Source: Clostridiales bacterium (GTDB lineage: Bacteria; Bacillota; Clostridia; Oscillospirales; Ruminococcaceae). From it: DNA of 7,745 bases. The stretch covers positions 1 to 7,745 of the forward strand of contig JAAYSW010000164.1 of assembly GCA_012523875.1 (NCBI GenBank), read 5' to 3'. Position numbers and translations under genes: made by a program. Every line of letters begins with the position of its first letter. Position 1 is the first letter of the stretch. Of this stretch, positions 1 through 6,713 are shown in pieces. The notes below the pieces were generated by a model that saw nothing but the letters and a program-made list of their open reading frames with translations, had not been told where the DNA came from and did no database searches.

Positions 1-33
1 TACGAGTAATTATTTAATTTTTGTATGAGATAG

Positions 34-361
34 CTATTGCACCTGTGCACCCACAAGCAATTGATTCATAGCCATATCGTCACTCATATTAGCAAGCTGA
101 TTTGTATCGGAAATATTGCTTTCACTCGCAAATCCAGCCATAGCGTCAATAAGCACGATTGTTTGAACAATGGTTAAACGTGGTTCTTCTTATCTAAGAT
201 GGGCATTATTTAACACTGCAAGGCCTGTTGCTATGTGTGATGAAGCCTTATTAAGCTTACATTTTACCTTTAAATAAGTCAACGTATGCGATAGCATGTG
301 CATTTTCCTTTAATATCTCTTGAAATGTATTGATACGAATTTTTAAGTTTTTGGAATATCC
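34..361 (-). pseudogene. Degraded coding remnant, unrecognised protein, frameshift plus internal stop
   Basis: Read on the minus strand, one frame from about 361 gives a natural-looking segment (…INTFQEILKENAHAIAYVDL…) that stops at 257-259. Removing one A from the A-run at about 262-265 joins it to the next frame, which continues KASSHIATGLAVLNNAHLR, meets a TAA at 190-192, and then runs on in the same frame as EEPRLTIVQTIVLIDAMAGF… to a final TAG at 34-36. The pieces together look like the C-terminal ~100 residues of one alpha-helical protein broken by one indel and one nonsense change. No start codon with a ribosome binding site is visible, and I do not recognise the family. The joined reading is inference. 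Chance open frames or sequencing error remain possible. Confidence 0.3.
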
Positions 362-480
362 CAGACAACGAGACAGATGTATGGAGTACTGCATGGAAAC
401 GTGGACAAACAATTAAGCCTTGTGGTGATGGTTGCCATGTACTTGTAGGTCACACAGCATATCACTACAATCAATTTAGG
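334..480 (+). pseudogene. Coding-like gene fragment, no start, possible phosphoesterase piece
   Basis: A plus-strand frame opens after a TGA at 331-333. It reads as plausible protein for about 49 codons, including NIPDNETDVWSTAWKRGQ and CHVLVGHTAYHYNQF, and then drifts into sequence antisense to the xylanase 3' end, with a stop at 586-588. There is no start codon or Shine-Dalgarno site in front. The LVGHT stretch is reminiscent of the C-terminal GH(T) metal-ligand motif of calcineurin-like phosphoesterases, but this is a weak resemblance based on a few residues. It is best treated as a truncated remnant. It overlaps the 5' part of the minus-strand remnant, so at most one of the two is genuine between 334 and 361. 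Confidence 0.25.
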
Positions 481-2759
481 TTTAATAAAATTCTTTTTAA
501 TTTAATACAATCAAAAGCATTAACTTTTTTATCAGCATTAACATCTGCCATTTTTGCATCAACTGTTTTATCTACATTTAAAATATAACGATTAAGATCA
601 ATCAAATCAGAAATGTTCACTGAACCATCCTTATTAACATCGCCAACTTGGAATTCTATAACAGGTATATCCATTCCTTCGATAATTGAATAGTATGCAG
701 GTTTTGCCTTGAAATCACCGTCGAATAATAGGGGAGCCCTATCAGAACGCCAGCTTGTGCTATCTACCGTACCCCAAAAAACAACGGCAGTAATATTGCC
801 GCCCTTATTTTTTACATCCTTAATAGCATCCATAATACCCTTGTATTGGTCAGCTTGTGCTTTAAATCCAGATTCAGATAGATTATTTTGAGTTATATCT
901 AATTCAGTTATTTGAATTTCTAATCCCGTTAATACATACTTTTCTAATGCCTCTTTGAAAAGGGAAACTGATGGATAATCCATATCTAAATGTGCTTGCA
1001 TTCCTATACCATCAATTATACCTTTTTCTTTCAACTCCAAGCATTTGTTATATATTCCATCCCTCTTAGAAGGGACATATTCATTATAATCATTATAATA
1101 AAGCTTGCATCCTTCAGGGGCATATTCTCTTGCAAATGCAAAAGCATAATCAATGAAGGAGTCATCACCGAATACTTTCACCCAAGCTGATTGTCCTTGG
1201 GAAACATTGTTTGAACCAGGTTCACGCATTGTTCCAGACTCAGAGAATGCCTCATTAACAACATCCCACGCATAGAAATCCACATTTGGGTATTCAGTAG
1301 CCAAGGTTTCCATGACATTTTTGATATAGTTTTCCATTCTTGCAATCATAGTTTGCTTGGACACCCAAGCACCATTATCATCATAATTTTCTTTAAAGAA
1401 CCAATCAGGTGTTTGGCTGTGCCATACAAGGGTATGACCTCTTACAGGAAGATTATTTGCATCAGCAAAATCTAAAAGTGATTTAGCGTGAGCAAGTGAA
1501 ACTTGTGGATTAGTTTGGTTACCAGTTGAATTCATATAAGAAATTGAAGCACTTTTATCAAGCACTGAATCAGGCTTTAACTCGTTTCCAAATGTCAAGC
1601 TATTAAAATGCTTTTTAATCAAATCCTGTGTGGACTTATAAGCAATTTCACTACCCATGGCTGCAGTTCCAATTTTGAAATAATCTTGATAAACATCTTT
1701 TAATGAAGCTATATCAGTTTCTATGTCTTGTAATAAAGGTTTAGCAGAAACATCATCAAGGTAGAAATCCATTAAATCCTGAGATGATGGATTAGGTGTA
1801 TAGGCAGTTTGGATATATACATTAACGCCTAAAGCATCGGCAGGAATCGCAGCATTACCTTCTATATAAGCCCAATTTCCTTTAGTAGCAGTTGCTTTTG
1901 CAACTTCCACATATTTATCTGAACCATTTTGGATATAATAAAGATTTATACTAAATTCCTGTGTATTAGAATAAGAATCTCCCTTAAACATTACCCATGC
2001 ACCAAAGGTATATGCTTCTCCAGCATTTAGGACAGTAGATTTATTTGCAGTAGCGCCATTCCAATTTTCTGTTCTGTTTGAAATGAATAGGGATTGGCTA
2101 CCAGAGTGCTTTTCGTCAGTTGTAATTTCTACAGTTTCAGAGCTTCTTCCAGACCAACCCATTTTACCAGTTTCAAAATCATCATTAAATTCACCTTCAC
2201 CAATAATAATTGTTCCGCTAGAATCCTCGCCGATAATAATAATATCATCAACATAAAAATCAATTAAGCTATCAGTAGTTTCAAAATACATCGTATACTC
2301 AACAGCATCAGCTGGTACGGTATACGATTTGTTAGAAATTTCAGCCCACTCTCCCTTGATAGCATTAGCAGTTGCGATATTTACATAATTATCAGTTCCC
2401 TGTGTATCCTTGTACTTTAGTTGCAATTTTATTTCTTCCTCGTCCGCCCCAACCTCGTACATTGCCCATGCATTTATTTCATATGTTGCTCCTGAAGTAA
2501 ATGTACCAAGCATAGTCTTGCCAGCACCATTCCAAGATTCAGACCTCCCAGCAATCTTTAGGCAACCTGAACCAGTTTTAGCATTACCAGTAGAAACAGA
2601 AACGCTAGAACTCCCCCAACTTGACCAGCCATCAGTGCTAGTTTCAAAGGTATTGTTTAAAATTACTGTGTTTTCTGCAGATAAAACATTTGCAAAAGAT
2701 GCAGATGTTAAAACTATCGCAGATGAAAGCACCCCAGCTATTATTTTTTTCATAGACAT
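471..2759 (-). CDS. Secreted cellulosomal endo-1,4-beta-xylanase (CBM22-CBM22-GH10-dockerin)
   Basis: This enzyme hydrolyses internal beta-1,4 bonds of xylan outside the cell, probably docked to a cellulosome scaffoldin. The 762-residue protein starts with a signal peptide (KK then a hydrophobic run, probable cleavage after SA at ~28). Two homologous beta-sandwich modules of CBM22/CBM4_9 type follow (~30-176 and ~189-341); both carry a W-N-G-A motif, an AW-M strand and a DFY-DD ending. The GH10 barrel spans ~346-696, with HTLVWHSQTP at 442-451, acid/base Glu503 in WDVVNEAF and nucleophile Glu619 in QITELD. A type I dockerin fills ~706-762, with calcium loops starting at Asp707 and Asp739. There is almost no linker before the dockerin. 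AGGAGG lies 5 nt before the ATG at 2759; a second ATG two codons on (2753, 11 nt) is an alternative start. The gene is divergent from proC, has its own promoter, and has no clear terminator downstream. The function is firm; xylan specificity is known for the family. Confidence 0.96.
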   Translation of the reverse strand: MSMKKIIAGVLSSAIVLTSASFANVLSAENTVILNNTFETSTDGWSSWGSSSVSVSTGNAKTGSGCLKIAGRSESWNGAGKTMLGTFTSGATYEINAWAMYEVGADEEEIKLQLKYKDTQGTDNYVNIATANAIKGEWAEISNKSYTVPADAVEYTMYFETTDSLIDFYVDDIIIIGEDSSGTIIIGEGEFNDDFETGKMGWSGRSSETVEITTDEKHSGSQSLFISNRTENWNGATANKSTVLNAGEAYTFGAWVMFKGDSYSNTQEFSINLYYIQNGSDKYVEVAKATATKGNWAYIEGNAAIPADALGVNVYIQTAYTPNPSSQDLMDFYLDDVSAKPLLQDIETDIASLKDVYQDYFKIGTAAMGSEIAYKSTQDLIKKHFNSLTFGNELKPDSVLDKSASISYMNSTGNQTNPQVSLAHAKSLLDFADANNLPVRGHTLVWHSQTPDWFFKENYDDNGAWVSKQTMIARMENYIKNVMETLATEYPNVDFYAWDVVNEAFSESGTMREPGSNNVSQGQSAWVKVFGDDSFIDYAFAFAREYAPEGCKLYYNDYNEYVPSKRDGIYNKCLELKEKGIIDGIGMQAHLDMDYPSVSLFKEALEKYVLTGLEIQITELDITQNNLSESGFKAQADQYKGIMDAIKDVKNKGGNITAVVFWGTVDSTSWRSDRAPLLFDGDFKAKPAYYSIIEGMDIPVIEFQVGDVNKDGSVNISDLIDLNRYILNVDKTVDAKMADVNADKKVNAFDCIKLKRILLNLN

Positions 2760-2764
2760 AATGC

Positions 2765-2770
2765 CCTCCT
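2765..2770 (-). promoter_or_regulatory. Shine-Dalgarno site of the xylanase gene
   Basis: The minus strand reads AGGAGG, followed by five bases and then ATG at 2759. The spacing favours this ATG over the in-frame ATG at 2753, which would be 11 nt away. Either start leaves the signal peptide intact. Confidence 0.8.
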
Positions 2771-2789
2771 CGATTTTATTAATAATATA

Positions 2790-2817
2790 ATTATACTATA
2801 AAAACCATTTAAGTCAA
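2790..2817 (-). promoter_or_regulatory. SigmaA-type promoter of the xylanase gene
   Basis: On the minus strand a -35 box TTGACT (2812-2817) is followed after 16 bases by a -10 box TATAAT (2790-2795). Transcription would start near 2783 and give a leader of about 25 nt that contains the AGGAGG site. The match to the housekeeping consensus is strong (5/6 and 6/6). No catabolite-repression (cre-like) sequence was obvious around it. Confidence 0.75.
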
Positions 2818-2852
2818 TAATAATTTATAAATAATGTTTATATATATTGGTA

Positions 2853-2870
2853 ATAATAGTTGTCTATTAT
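2853..2870. repeat. Short inverted repeat upstream of the xylanase promoter
   Basis: Perfect 7-bp arms, ATAATAG and CTATTAT, flank a 4-nt centre TTGT. The repeat lies about 36 bp upstream of the xylanase -35 box and 45 bp upstream of the proC -35 box. It could be a protein-binding site, but in such AT-rich sequence a repeat of this size can arise by chance. Confidence 0.35.
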
Positions 2871-2914
2871 GCATTAAATGATTATATATAGTAAAAAAAT
2901 GATTGATGAATTGC

Positions 2915-2943
2915 TTGCTATATTGTACAGATTGCTGTATAAT
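2915..2943 (+). promoter_or_regulatory. SigmaA-type promoter of proC
   Basis: A -35 box TTGCTA (2915-2920) and a perfect -10 box TATAAT (2938-2943) are separated by 17 bp. Transcription would start near 2950, leaving a leader of about 28 nt with AAAGG at 2964-2968. The same two hexamers with the same spacing occur in front of murD. A palindrome overlaps the spacer and the -10 box (separate entry). Confidence 0.7.
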
Positions 2944-2947
2944 ATAG
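2918..2947. promoter_or_regulatory. Palindromic candidate operator over the proC promoter
   Basis: The left arm CTATATTGTACAG (2918-2930) and right arm CTGTATAATATAG (2935-2947) are inverted copies matching at 12 of 13 positions, around a 4-nt centre ATTG. The single mismatch is a G·T pair. The repeat covers the end of the -35 box, the whole spacer and the whole -10 box, so a protein bound here would block RNA polymerase. It lies upstream of the expected transcription start, so it should not act as an RNA hairpin for proC. The motif does not match any regulator consensus I can name with confidence. Part of the symmetry may come from the TATAAT box in AT-rich DNA, but the GTACAG/CTGTAT core is not explained by that. 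Confidence 0.5.
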
Positions 2948-2977
2948 TGAAGGATATTTTTTGAAAGGTCTGATAAT

Positions 2978-3778
2978 GTGATAAATTTAGGATTTATTGG
3001 CGTTGGAAATATGGGAATGGCAATAATGGAAGGAATAAAAAATAGCGAAATTGCCGATAATATAAAACTGTTTGCAACGGATACTGATATAAAAAAGCTT
3101 GTATCAGCTAAAGAACAGGGGGTAATCGTAAGTAGCAATGCAAAGGAGTTAGTACAAAAATGTAAATATGTTATTCTTGCAACAAAGCCACAGGTTTTTG
3201 ACATTGTCCTTGAGGATATTTCCGAGGTAATTGATGAGGATACAGTGCTTGTTTCCATTGCCGCTGGTATCACAGGTGAATATATTAAATCTAAAACAAT
3301 TTCAAATGCAAAAGTGGTATTAGTAATGCCAAATACACCGCTCTTACTTGGAGAGGGTGCAACTGCATTAGCAAAAATTGAACCGACAACCAAAGACGAA
3401 TTCGAATTTATTTGCAATATTTTTAAAGCAAGCGGTGAAATTGCCATACTTCCTAAAGAGAAGATGAAGGAAGTAATTGCATTGAATGGAAGTAGCCCAG
3501 CTTTTATATATTTATTTGCAAAGGGATTTATTGAGTATGCCAAGGATGTGGGTATTCCTAAGGAAACAGCTAAGATATTGTTTGCACAATCCCTTATTGG
3601 TTCGGCTAGGATGATTACAGAAAGTGGCGACGAAATTGATGAGCTTATAGAAAAAGTTTCATCACCTGGAGGAACAACACTTGCAGGTCTTGATAGGCTT
3701 TATGAGGGTAAATTAGTGGATACTATAAAAAATGCCTGTGAGAGCTGTACAAATCGTGCTTATGAGTTATCAAAATGA
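2978..3778 (+). CDS. proC: Pyrroline-5-carboxylate reductase
   Basis: This cytoplasmic enzyme carries out the last step of proline synthesis, NAD(P)H-dependent reduction of 1-pyrroline-5-carboxylate to proline. The 266-residue product has the usual family length. The N-terminal Rossmann fold shows GVGNMG at 8-13; ATKPQ at 68-72 and MPNTP at 117-121 are family motifs. The C-terminal dimerisation domain carries VSSPGGTTLAGLDRL at 227-241, the P5CR signature. Translation starts at GTG 2978, nine bases after AAAGG (2964-2968); the overlapping ATG at 2976 meets TGA at once and cannot be used. The gene has its own promoter under a palindrome and heads a run with two membrane-protein genes. No proA or proB is nearby. 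Confidence 0.96.
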   Translation: MINLGFIGVGNMGMAIMEGIKNSEIADNIKLFATDTDIKKLVSAKEQGVIVSSNAKELVQKCKYVILATKPQVFDIVLEDISEVIDEDTVLVSIAAGITGEYIKSKTISNAKVVLVMPNTPLLLGEGATALAKIEPTTKDEFEFICNIFKASGEIAILPKEKMKEVIALNGSSPAFIYLFAKGFIEYAKDVGIPKETAKILFAQSLIGSARMITESGDEIDELIEKVSSPGGTTLAGLDRLYEGKLVDTIKNACESCTNRAYELSK

Positions 3779-3804
3779 TAGTCTAAAAGTAAAATAACAA
3801 GCAT

Positions 3805-3850
3805 ATCCTTTATAAAAAAGCGTATGATAAGAAACGCAAAAGTAAAGGAT
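3805..3850 (+). promoter_or_regulatory. Possible stem masking the SpoIIM-like gene's ribosome binding site
   Basis: In the 80-nt gap after proC, ATCCTTTA (3805-3812) is the exact reverse complement of TAAAGGAT (3843-3850). The second copy contains the AAAGGA Shine-Dalgarno sequence of the next gene. A 4-bp inner pairing (GCGT 3820-3823 with ACGC 3834-3837) could add to the fold. The stem is AT-rich and weak, so a role in limiting translation is only a suggestion. It has no T-tract and does not look like a terminator. Confidence 0.3.
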
Positions 3851-3858
3851 GGTATAAT

Positions 3859-4482
3859 ATGAGGAAATTTAGAAGGACAAGTCATATTGAAACTATTGAG
3901 CAACCAAATGATAAAAAAATCAGTATATTACTATTATTTGGTCTAATTGTATTGGGGATTATTATTGGTACGATTACTTTTTGCACGATTCCTGATAATG
4001 AATTATTGATGAATGGGCTGTTTAACCATGGTTTTATAAAAATTGATTCAGGACAAACTATGGTTGATAATTTCTTGATTGCATTTAGAAATACAAGCTT
4101 TTTAATAGTAATATTGTTTGTATTGGGTTTCGGAGCAGTTTCACAGCCAATAGAGGCTTTTGTTCTCTTTTATAGGGGGGTTGCACTGGGGGTTTCTGTA
4201 TCGTTCACTTATCTACAATATGGGTTTAAAGGTTTTTTGGTGGCACTACTTATTATTTTACCTCATGCTGTAGGAAGTTCAATAATTCTTATACTAGCTA
4301 CAAGGGAATCAATTAAATCTTCTAATATGTTTGCGGGGTTTGCTTTTGTTGGAAGGGATAGTGGAAAGCCTAATCCACAAATTAAATTTTATTTTATCAA
4401 GTTTCTAGTATTATTAGTTTTATTAATGATTTCATCAATCCTTGATAGCGTATTATCGAGGGCTTTTCAAGATATTATATAG
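3859..4482 (+). CDS. SpoIIM-family (DUF95) integral membrane protein
   Basis: The product is 207 residues, close to the length of Bacillus SpoIIM. It has a short basic N-terminus and about five membrane segments (roughly 21-43, 79-97, 100-120, 123-148 and 178-197). The central block GFGAVSQPIEAFVLFYRGVA, followed by GFKGFLVALLIILPH at ~122-136, matches the SpoIIM/DUF95 pattern. In sporulating Firmicutes SpoIIM belongs to the DMP complex with SpoIID and SpoIIP, which remodels peptidoglycan during engulfment. DUF95 proteins also occur in non-sporulating lineages with unknown roles. ATG 3859 is nine bases after AAAGGA (3844-3849). The gene sits 80 nt after proC and 26 nt before a DUF624 gene, so all three may be co-transcribed. 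Family assignment is good; a true sporulation role is not shown, since no other sporulation gene is in the window. Confidence 0.75.
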   Translation: MRKFRRTSHIETIEQPNDKKISILLLFGLIVLGIIIGTITFCTIPDNELLMNGLFNHGFIKIDSGQTMVDNFLIAFRNTSFLIVILFVLGFGAVSQPIEAFVLFYRGVALGVSVSFTYLQYGFKGFLVALLIILPHAVGSSIILILATRESIKSSNMFAGFAFVGRDSGKPNPQIKFYFIKFLVLLVLLMISSILDSVLSRAFQDII

Positions 4483-4508
4483 TTTTAATTAGTTAGGATG
4501 TGTAAGGT

Positions 4509-5357
4509 TTGGCAAGTTTTTTCGGTTTTTTTGATCATGAAAGCTCGGGCATCGGTATACCAAAGGAACCACAGAATAGAGGGAAGGTTAAGGGTTTCTT
4601 CCAAATTTATTTCAGGAGGTTTTGGAAACTAGCTTTTTTAAATTTACTATACATTTTGTTTTGTATACCAATTTTTACAATAGGTCCTGCAACTGCTGGT
4701 GTAACAAGGGTATTAAAAAATTATTCACAAGAAACTCATGCATATGTTTTTATGGATTTTTGGAGTTCATTTAAGAAAAACTTCAAGCAATCTTTTATAG
4801 TTGGAATTGCAGATGTATTTATTCTATTATCAATATTATCTGGATTTTTAGTATATCCAGCACTTGCAAAACAAAGTGGAAATATAATATGGTATGTATT
4901 TTTTATAATTGTAGCAAGTATTTCAGCTATACTTTTAATTATGAACTTCTATATTTTTCTAATGATAGTAACTACAAATATTAAACTAAAAGATATAATA
5001 AAGAATTCATTTATGCTAGCATTTATTGAGTTTAAAAGGAACTTATTAACATCTACTATAGTTATACTGACCATGGTGGTTACTACCGTTTTAGTTATTT
5101 TTTATAATAACCTCTTGGTTTTTACTTTGTTTGGTCCTCTTACAACCTTAGGGCTTTTAATATGCTATAACTGCTATCCAGTAATTAAAAAATATGTTAT
5201 TGATCCATATTATGAACAAATTGGAGAGGAGAATCCGGAGGATAGATTTTTAAATTCAAATGAAAGTGATGATGTATTATTTAAAGATATGGGTGGTAAA
5301 GAAACAAAGGTTGAAAGGGCAAAAAAGGTTAAATCTAAAGGAAAAACCATATCATAA
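4509..5357 (+). CDS. DUF624 (YesL-like) integral membrane protein
   Basis: This is a 282-residue membrane protein of unknown function. A ~40-residue basic cytoplasmic N-terminus leads to membrane segments near 41-57, 95-118, 127-153, 180-199 and 203-221. The CIPIFTIGPATAGVTRVLKN stretch at 52-71 is the typical DUF624 signature. The tail (~228-282) is hydrophilic and ends in a lysine-rich run, probably cytoplasmic. The start is TTG at 4509, with AGG at 4495-4497 eleven bases upstream; the ATG at 4499 is in another frame and gives no useful product. YesL relatives often sit near carbohydrate-transport or glycan-degradation genes, but here the neighbours are a SpoIIM-like gene and proC. It is the last gene of the plus-strand run, with the terminator only 3 nt after its stop. 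An N-terminus further in is possible, because the TTG start and its ribosome binding site are weak. Confidence 0.8.
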   Translation: MASFFGFFDHESSGIGIPKEPQNRGKVKGFFQIYFRRFWKLAFLNLLYILFCIPIFTIGPATAGVTRVLKNYSQETHAYVFMDFWSSFKKNFKQSFIVGIADVFILLSILSGFLVYPALAKQSGNIIWYVFFIIVASISAILLIMNFYIFLMIVTTNIKLKDIIKNSFMLAFIEFKRNLLTSTIVILTMVVTTVLVIFYNNLLVFTLFGPLTTLGLLICYNCYPVIKKYVIDPYYEQIGEENPEDRFLNSNESDDVLFKDMGGKETKVERAKKVKSKGKTIS

Positions 5358-5360
5358 AAC

Positions 5361-5419
5361 AAAACCATCATAACAATAATCAATTGCTTAAATTTGCAAT
5401 CAGTTGTTATGATGGTTTT
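5361..5419. terminator. Bidirectional intrinsic terminator between convergent genes
   Basis: AAAACCATCATAACAA (5361-5376) and TTGTTATGATGGTTTT (5404-5419) are perfect 16-bp inverted arms. A further 5-bp inner pairing joins ATTGC (5383-5387) and GCAAT (5396-5400). The arms end in runs of T on both strands, so the hairpin with a U-rich tail forms for transcripts coming from either side. It sits between the stop of the DUF624 gene (5357) and the stop of the transglutaminase-like gene (5428), exactly where a shared terminator is expected. Confidence 0.85.
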
Positions 5420-5427
5420 ATAATATA

Positions 5428-6591
5428 TTATTTATTTAATTTTTTAAAGATAGAGTATCCAACAATAGATATACCTGAAATCACAATAATAATTAAGGAA
5501 ACGACTAACGCATTTGATTTTTTCTCATCAATAGAGTTGCCCAAACTACTAGATTCGGTGGTAATACTTTCAACTTTATCAAGCCTTGATGAGCTATCAT
5601 TAGCTTTCTGACTTGATTTTTCACTTATATCACTATCAGTAAGATTTGCCATTTCAAGGTTTGTTTCATCTACTCCTTCTGTTTCTTCTTTAGAAAAGAG
5701 TTTTTCCTTAGGTTCGCTTGTTTCAGAATCAACAACCTGTTTATGATTTGAAGAGCTATCAGTTCTTCTTGTAGAAGTATAAGGCTCATCAGAAATTGTC
5801 GGTTTCGTTGTAGTCGTATCTTTATAAAGTGATAGTGCTTCAAAGAAGTTTCTATAATCTACAATCCTAGCTTTATGTTCAATAGAAAGCAACTCTAATG
5901 AAATATCAAAGTATCTTGTTGTGCTTTCATAATATTTAAAAGTCCCATTTCTGTAAGAATTATTTGAATTCCAGGTATCATCCACATAAACCCACCTATT
6001 CTCTTTTGCATAATACGCTGCAACCCACTCATGGTTTGTTGCAGCATTTTCGCTATTAAGTGTTTGACGAGTTATACCATCACCAGGGGCAGCACCCCTG
6101 ATGTTTATACAATATATTCCTTGAGCATTACATAATGCAGAGAACAAATTTGAATAGCCAGCACAAGTTGTGCGTTTTCGTTCTAGAACATTTTGCAGGC
6201 AGATTACATCAAAGGTAACTGAATTATGTGCTGCATCAAAATCATAATAAATATTTTCGCTAACATAATGGGAAAAAACTTTCATCTTTTCATAATCATC
6301 GGTCAAGCCCTTACTTAGTGTATCGGAAAGTTTTTGAATTTTATCAAGAGTATCGACAACATCAGATTTATTTCCAGTTGTAGTTATGTAATCAACAACA
6401 AATTCAGGGCCATAGGAATTTATTTTTTTCATTTTATTAATATTATTTTCTAAAATTTCAGGAATAGCCTTTGAATTTTTATAATAATCCTCAGCAGATT
6501 GAATTGAAGCAGCTAGTGAAATGCTTGCATTAGTACCGATTAGAATAAAAATTAATATCCAAATTATAGGGAAACATATTCTTTCCTTCAT
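5428..6591 (-). CDS. Membrane-anchored extracellular transglutaminase-like protein
   Basis: The 387-residue protein has a signal peptide or N-terminal anchor (hydrophobic 6-28), a globular domain with a transglutaminase/cysteine-protease-like core (~95-210), a Ser/Thr/Glu-rich low-complexity stalk (~257-357) and a C-terminal membrane helix (~360-380) followed by KKLNK. The catalytic triad of the fold is visible: Cys143 in TTCAGYSNLF, His187 in NHEWV and Asp204 in YVDDTW. The layout suggests an enzyme held outside the membrane on a flexible stalk, acting on cell-surface protein or peptidoglycan peptide. The substrate is unknown; bacterial members may be peptidases or cross-linkers. ATG 6591 is chosen because an in-frame TGA lies three codons upstream. 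No good Shine-Dalgarno sequence precedes it, which suggests weak translation. The gene stands alone, divergent from murD and convergent with the DUF624 gene. Confidence 0.85.
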   Translation of the reverse strand: MKERICFPIIWILIFILIGTNASISLAASIQSAEDYYKNSKAIPEILENNINKMKKINSYGPEFVVDYITTTGNKSDVVDTLDKIQKLSDTLSKGLTDDYEKMKVFSHYVSENIYYDFDAAHNSVTFDVICLQNVLERKRTTCAGYSNLFSALCNAQGIYCINIRGAAPGDGITRQTLNSENAATNHEWVAAYYAKENRWVYVDDTWNSNNSYRNGTFKYYESTTRYFDISLELLSIEHKARIVDYRNFFEALSLYKDTTTTKPTISDEPYTSTRRTDSSSNHKQVVDSETSEPKEKLFSKEETEGVDETNLEMANLTDSDISEKSSQKANDSSSRLDKVESITTESSSLGNSIDEKKSNALVVSLIIIVISGISIVGYSIFKKLNK

Positions 6592-6637
6592 AGTTTTTCA
6601 TCACTACACTTTCTTTTTCTATTTTAATCATAATATA

Positions 6638-6666
6638 AACTTAACATACTTTGCCTATGCTGTCAA
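6638..6666 (-). promoter_or_regulatory. Candidate promoter of the transglutaminase-like gene
   Basis: The minus strand has a perfect -35 box TTGACA (6661-6666). After a 17-bp spacer comes TAAGTT (6638-6643), a poor -10 box (3/6) but directly preceded by TGT, which fits an extended -10 element. Better TATATT/TATTAT sequences lie just downstream, but their spacing (23 bp or more) is too long for this -35 box. Use of the perfect -35 is therefore uncertain. Confidence 0.4.
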
Positions 6667-6713
6667 TGAGAAATGTTTTCTTAAAAATAAAATTTAAGTA
6701 GTTAATAATATAG

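Noticed and set aside
2410..2790. Plus-strand open frame opposite the xylanase N-terminus
   Set aside because: It is antisense to the signal peptide and first carbohydrate-binding module, has no ribosome binding site and shows no recognisable domain. The shorter plus-strand frames at 709-891 and 990-1190 are rejected for the same reason.
2918..2947. The proC palindrome as an intrinsic terminator
   Set aside because: No plus-strand gene lies upstream to terminate, there is no T-tract after the right arm, and the repeat sits on the promoter.
2809..3543. Long minus-strand open frame opposite proC
   Set aside because: It is the antisense of proC, whose motifs are unmistakable. The frame has no Shine-Dalgarno site, and its hydrophobic composition is what antisense reading of this coding sequence produces.
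3853..3858. TATAAT directly in front of the SpoIIM-like start codon
   Set aside because: As a -10 box it would put the transcription start inside the coding sequence, and no -35 box lies at the right distance. The sequence is explained by AT-rich spacing between the ribosome binding site and ATG.
5384..5611. Plus-strand open frame beginning in the terminator loop
   Set aside because: It starts inside the terminator hairpin and is antisense to the C-terminal anchor and stalk of the transglutaminase-like gene.
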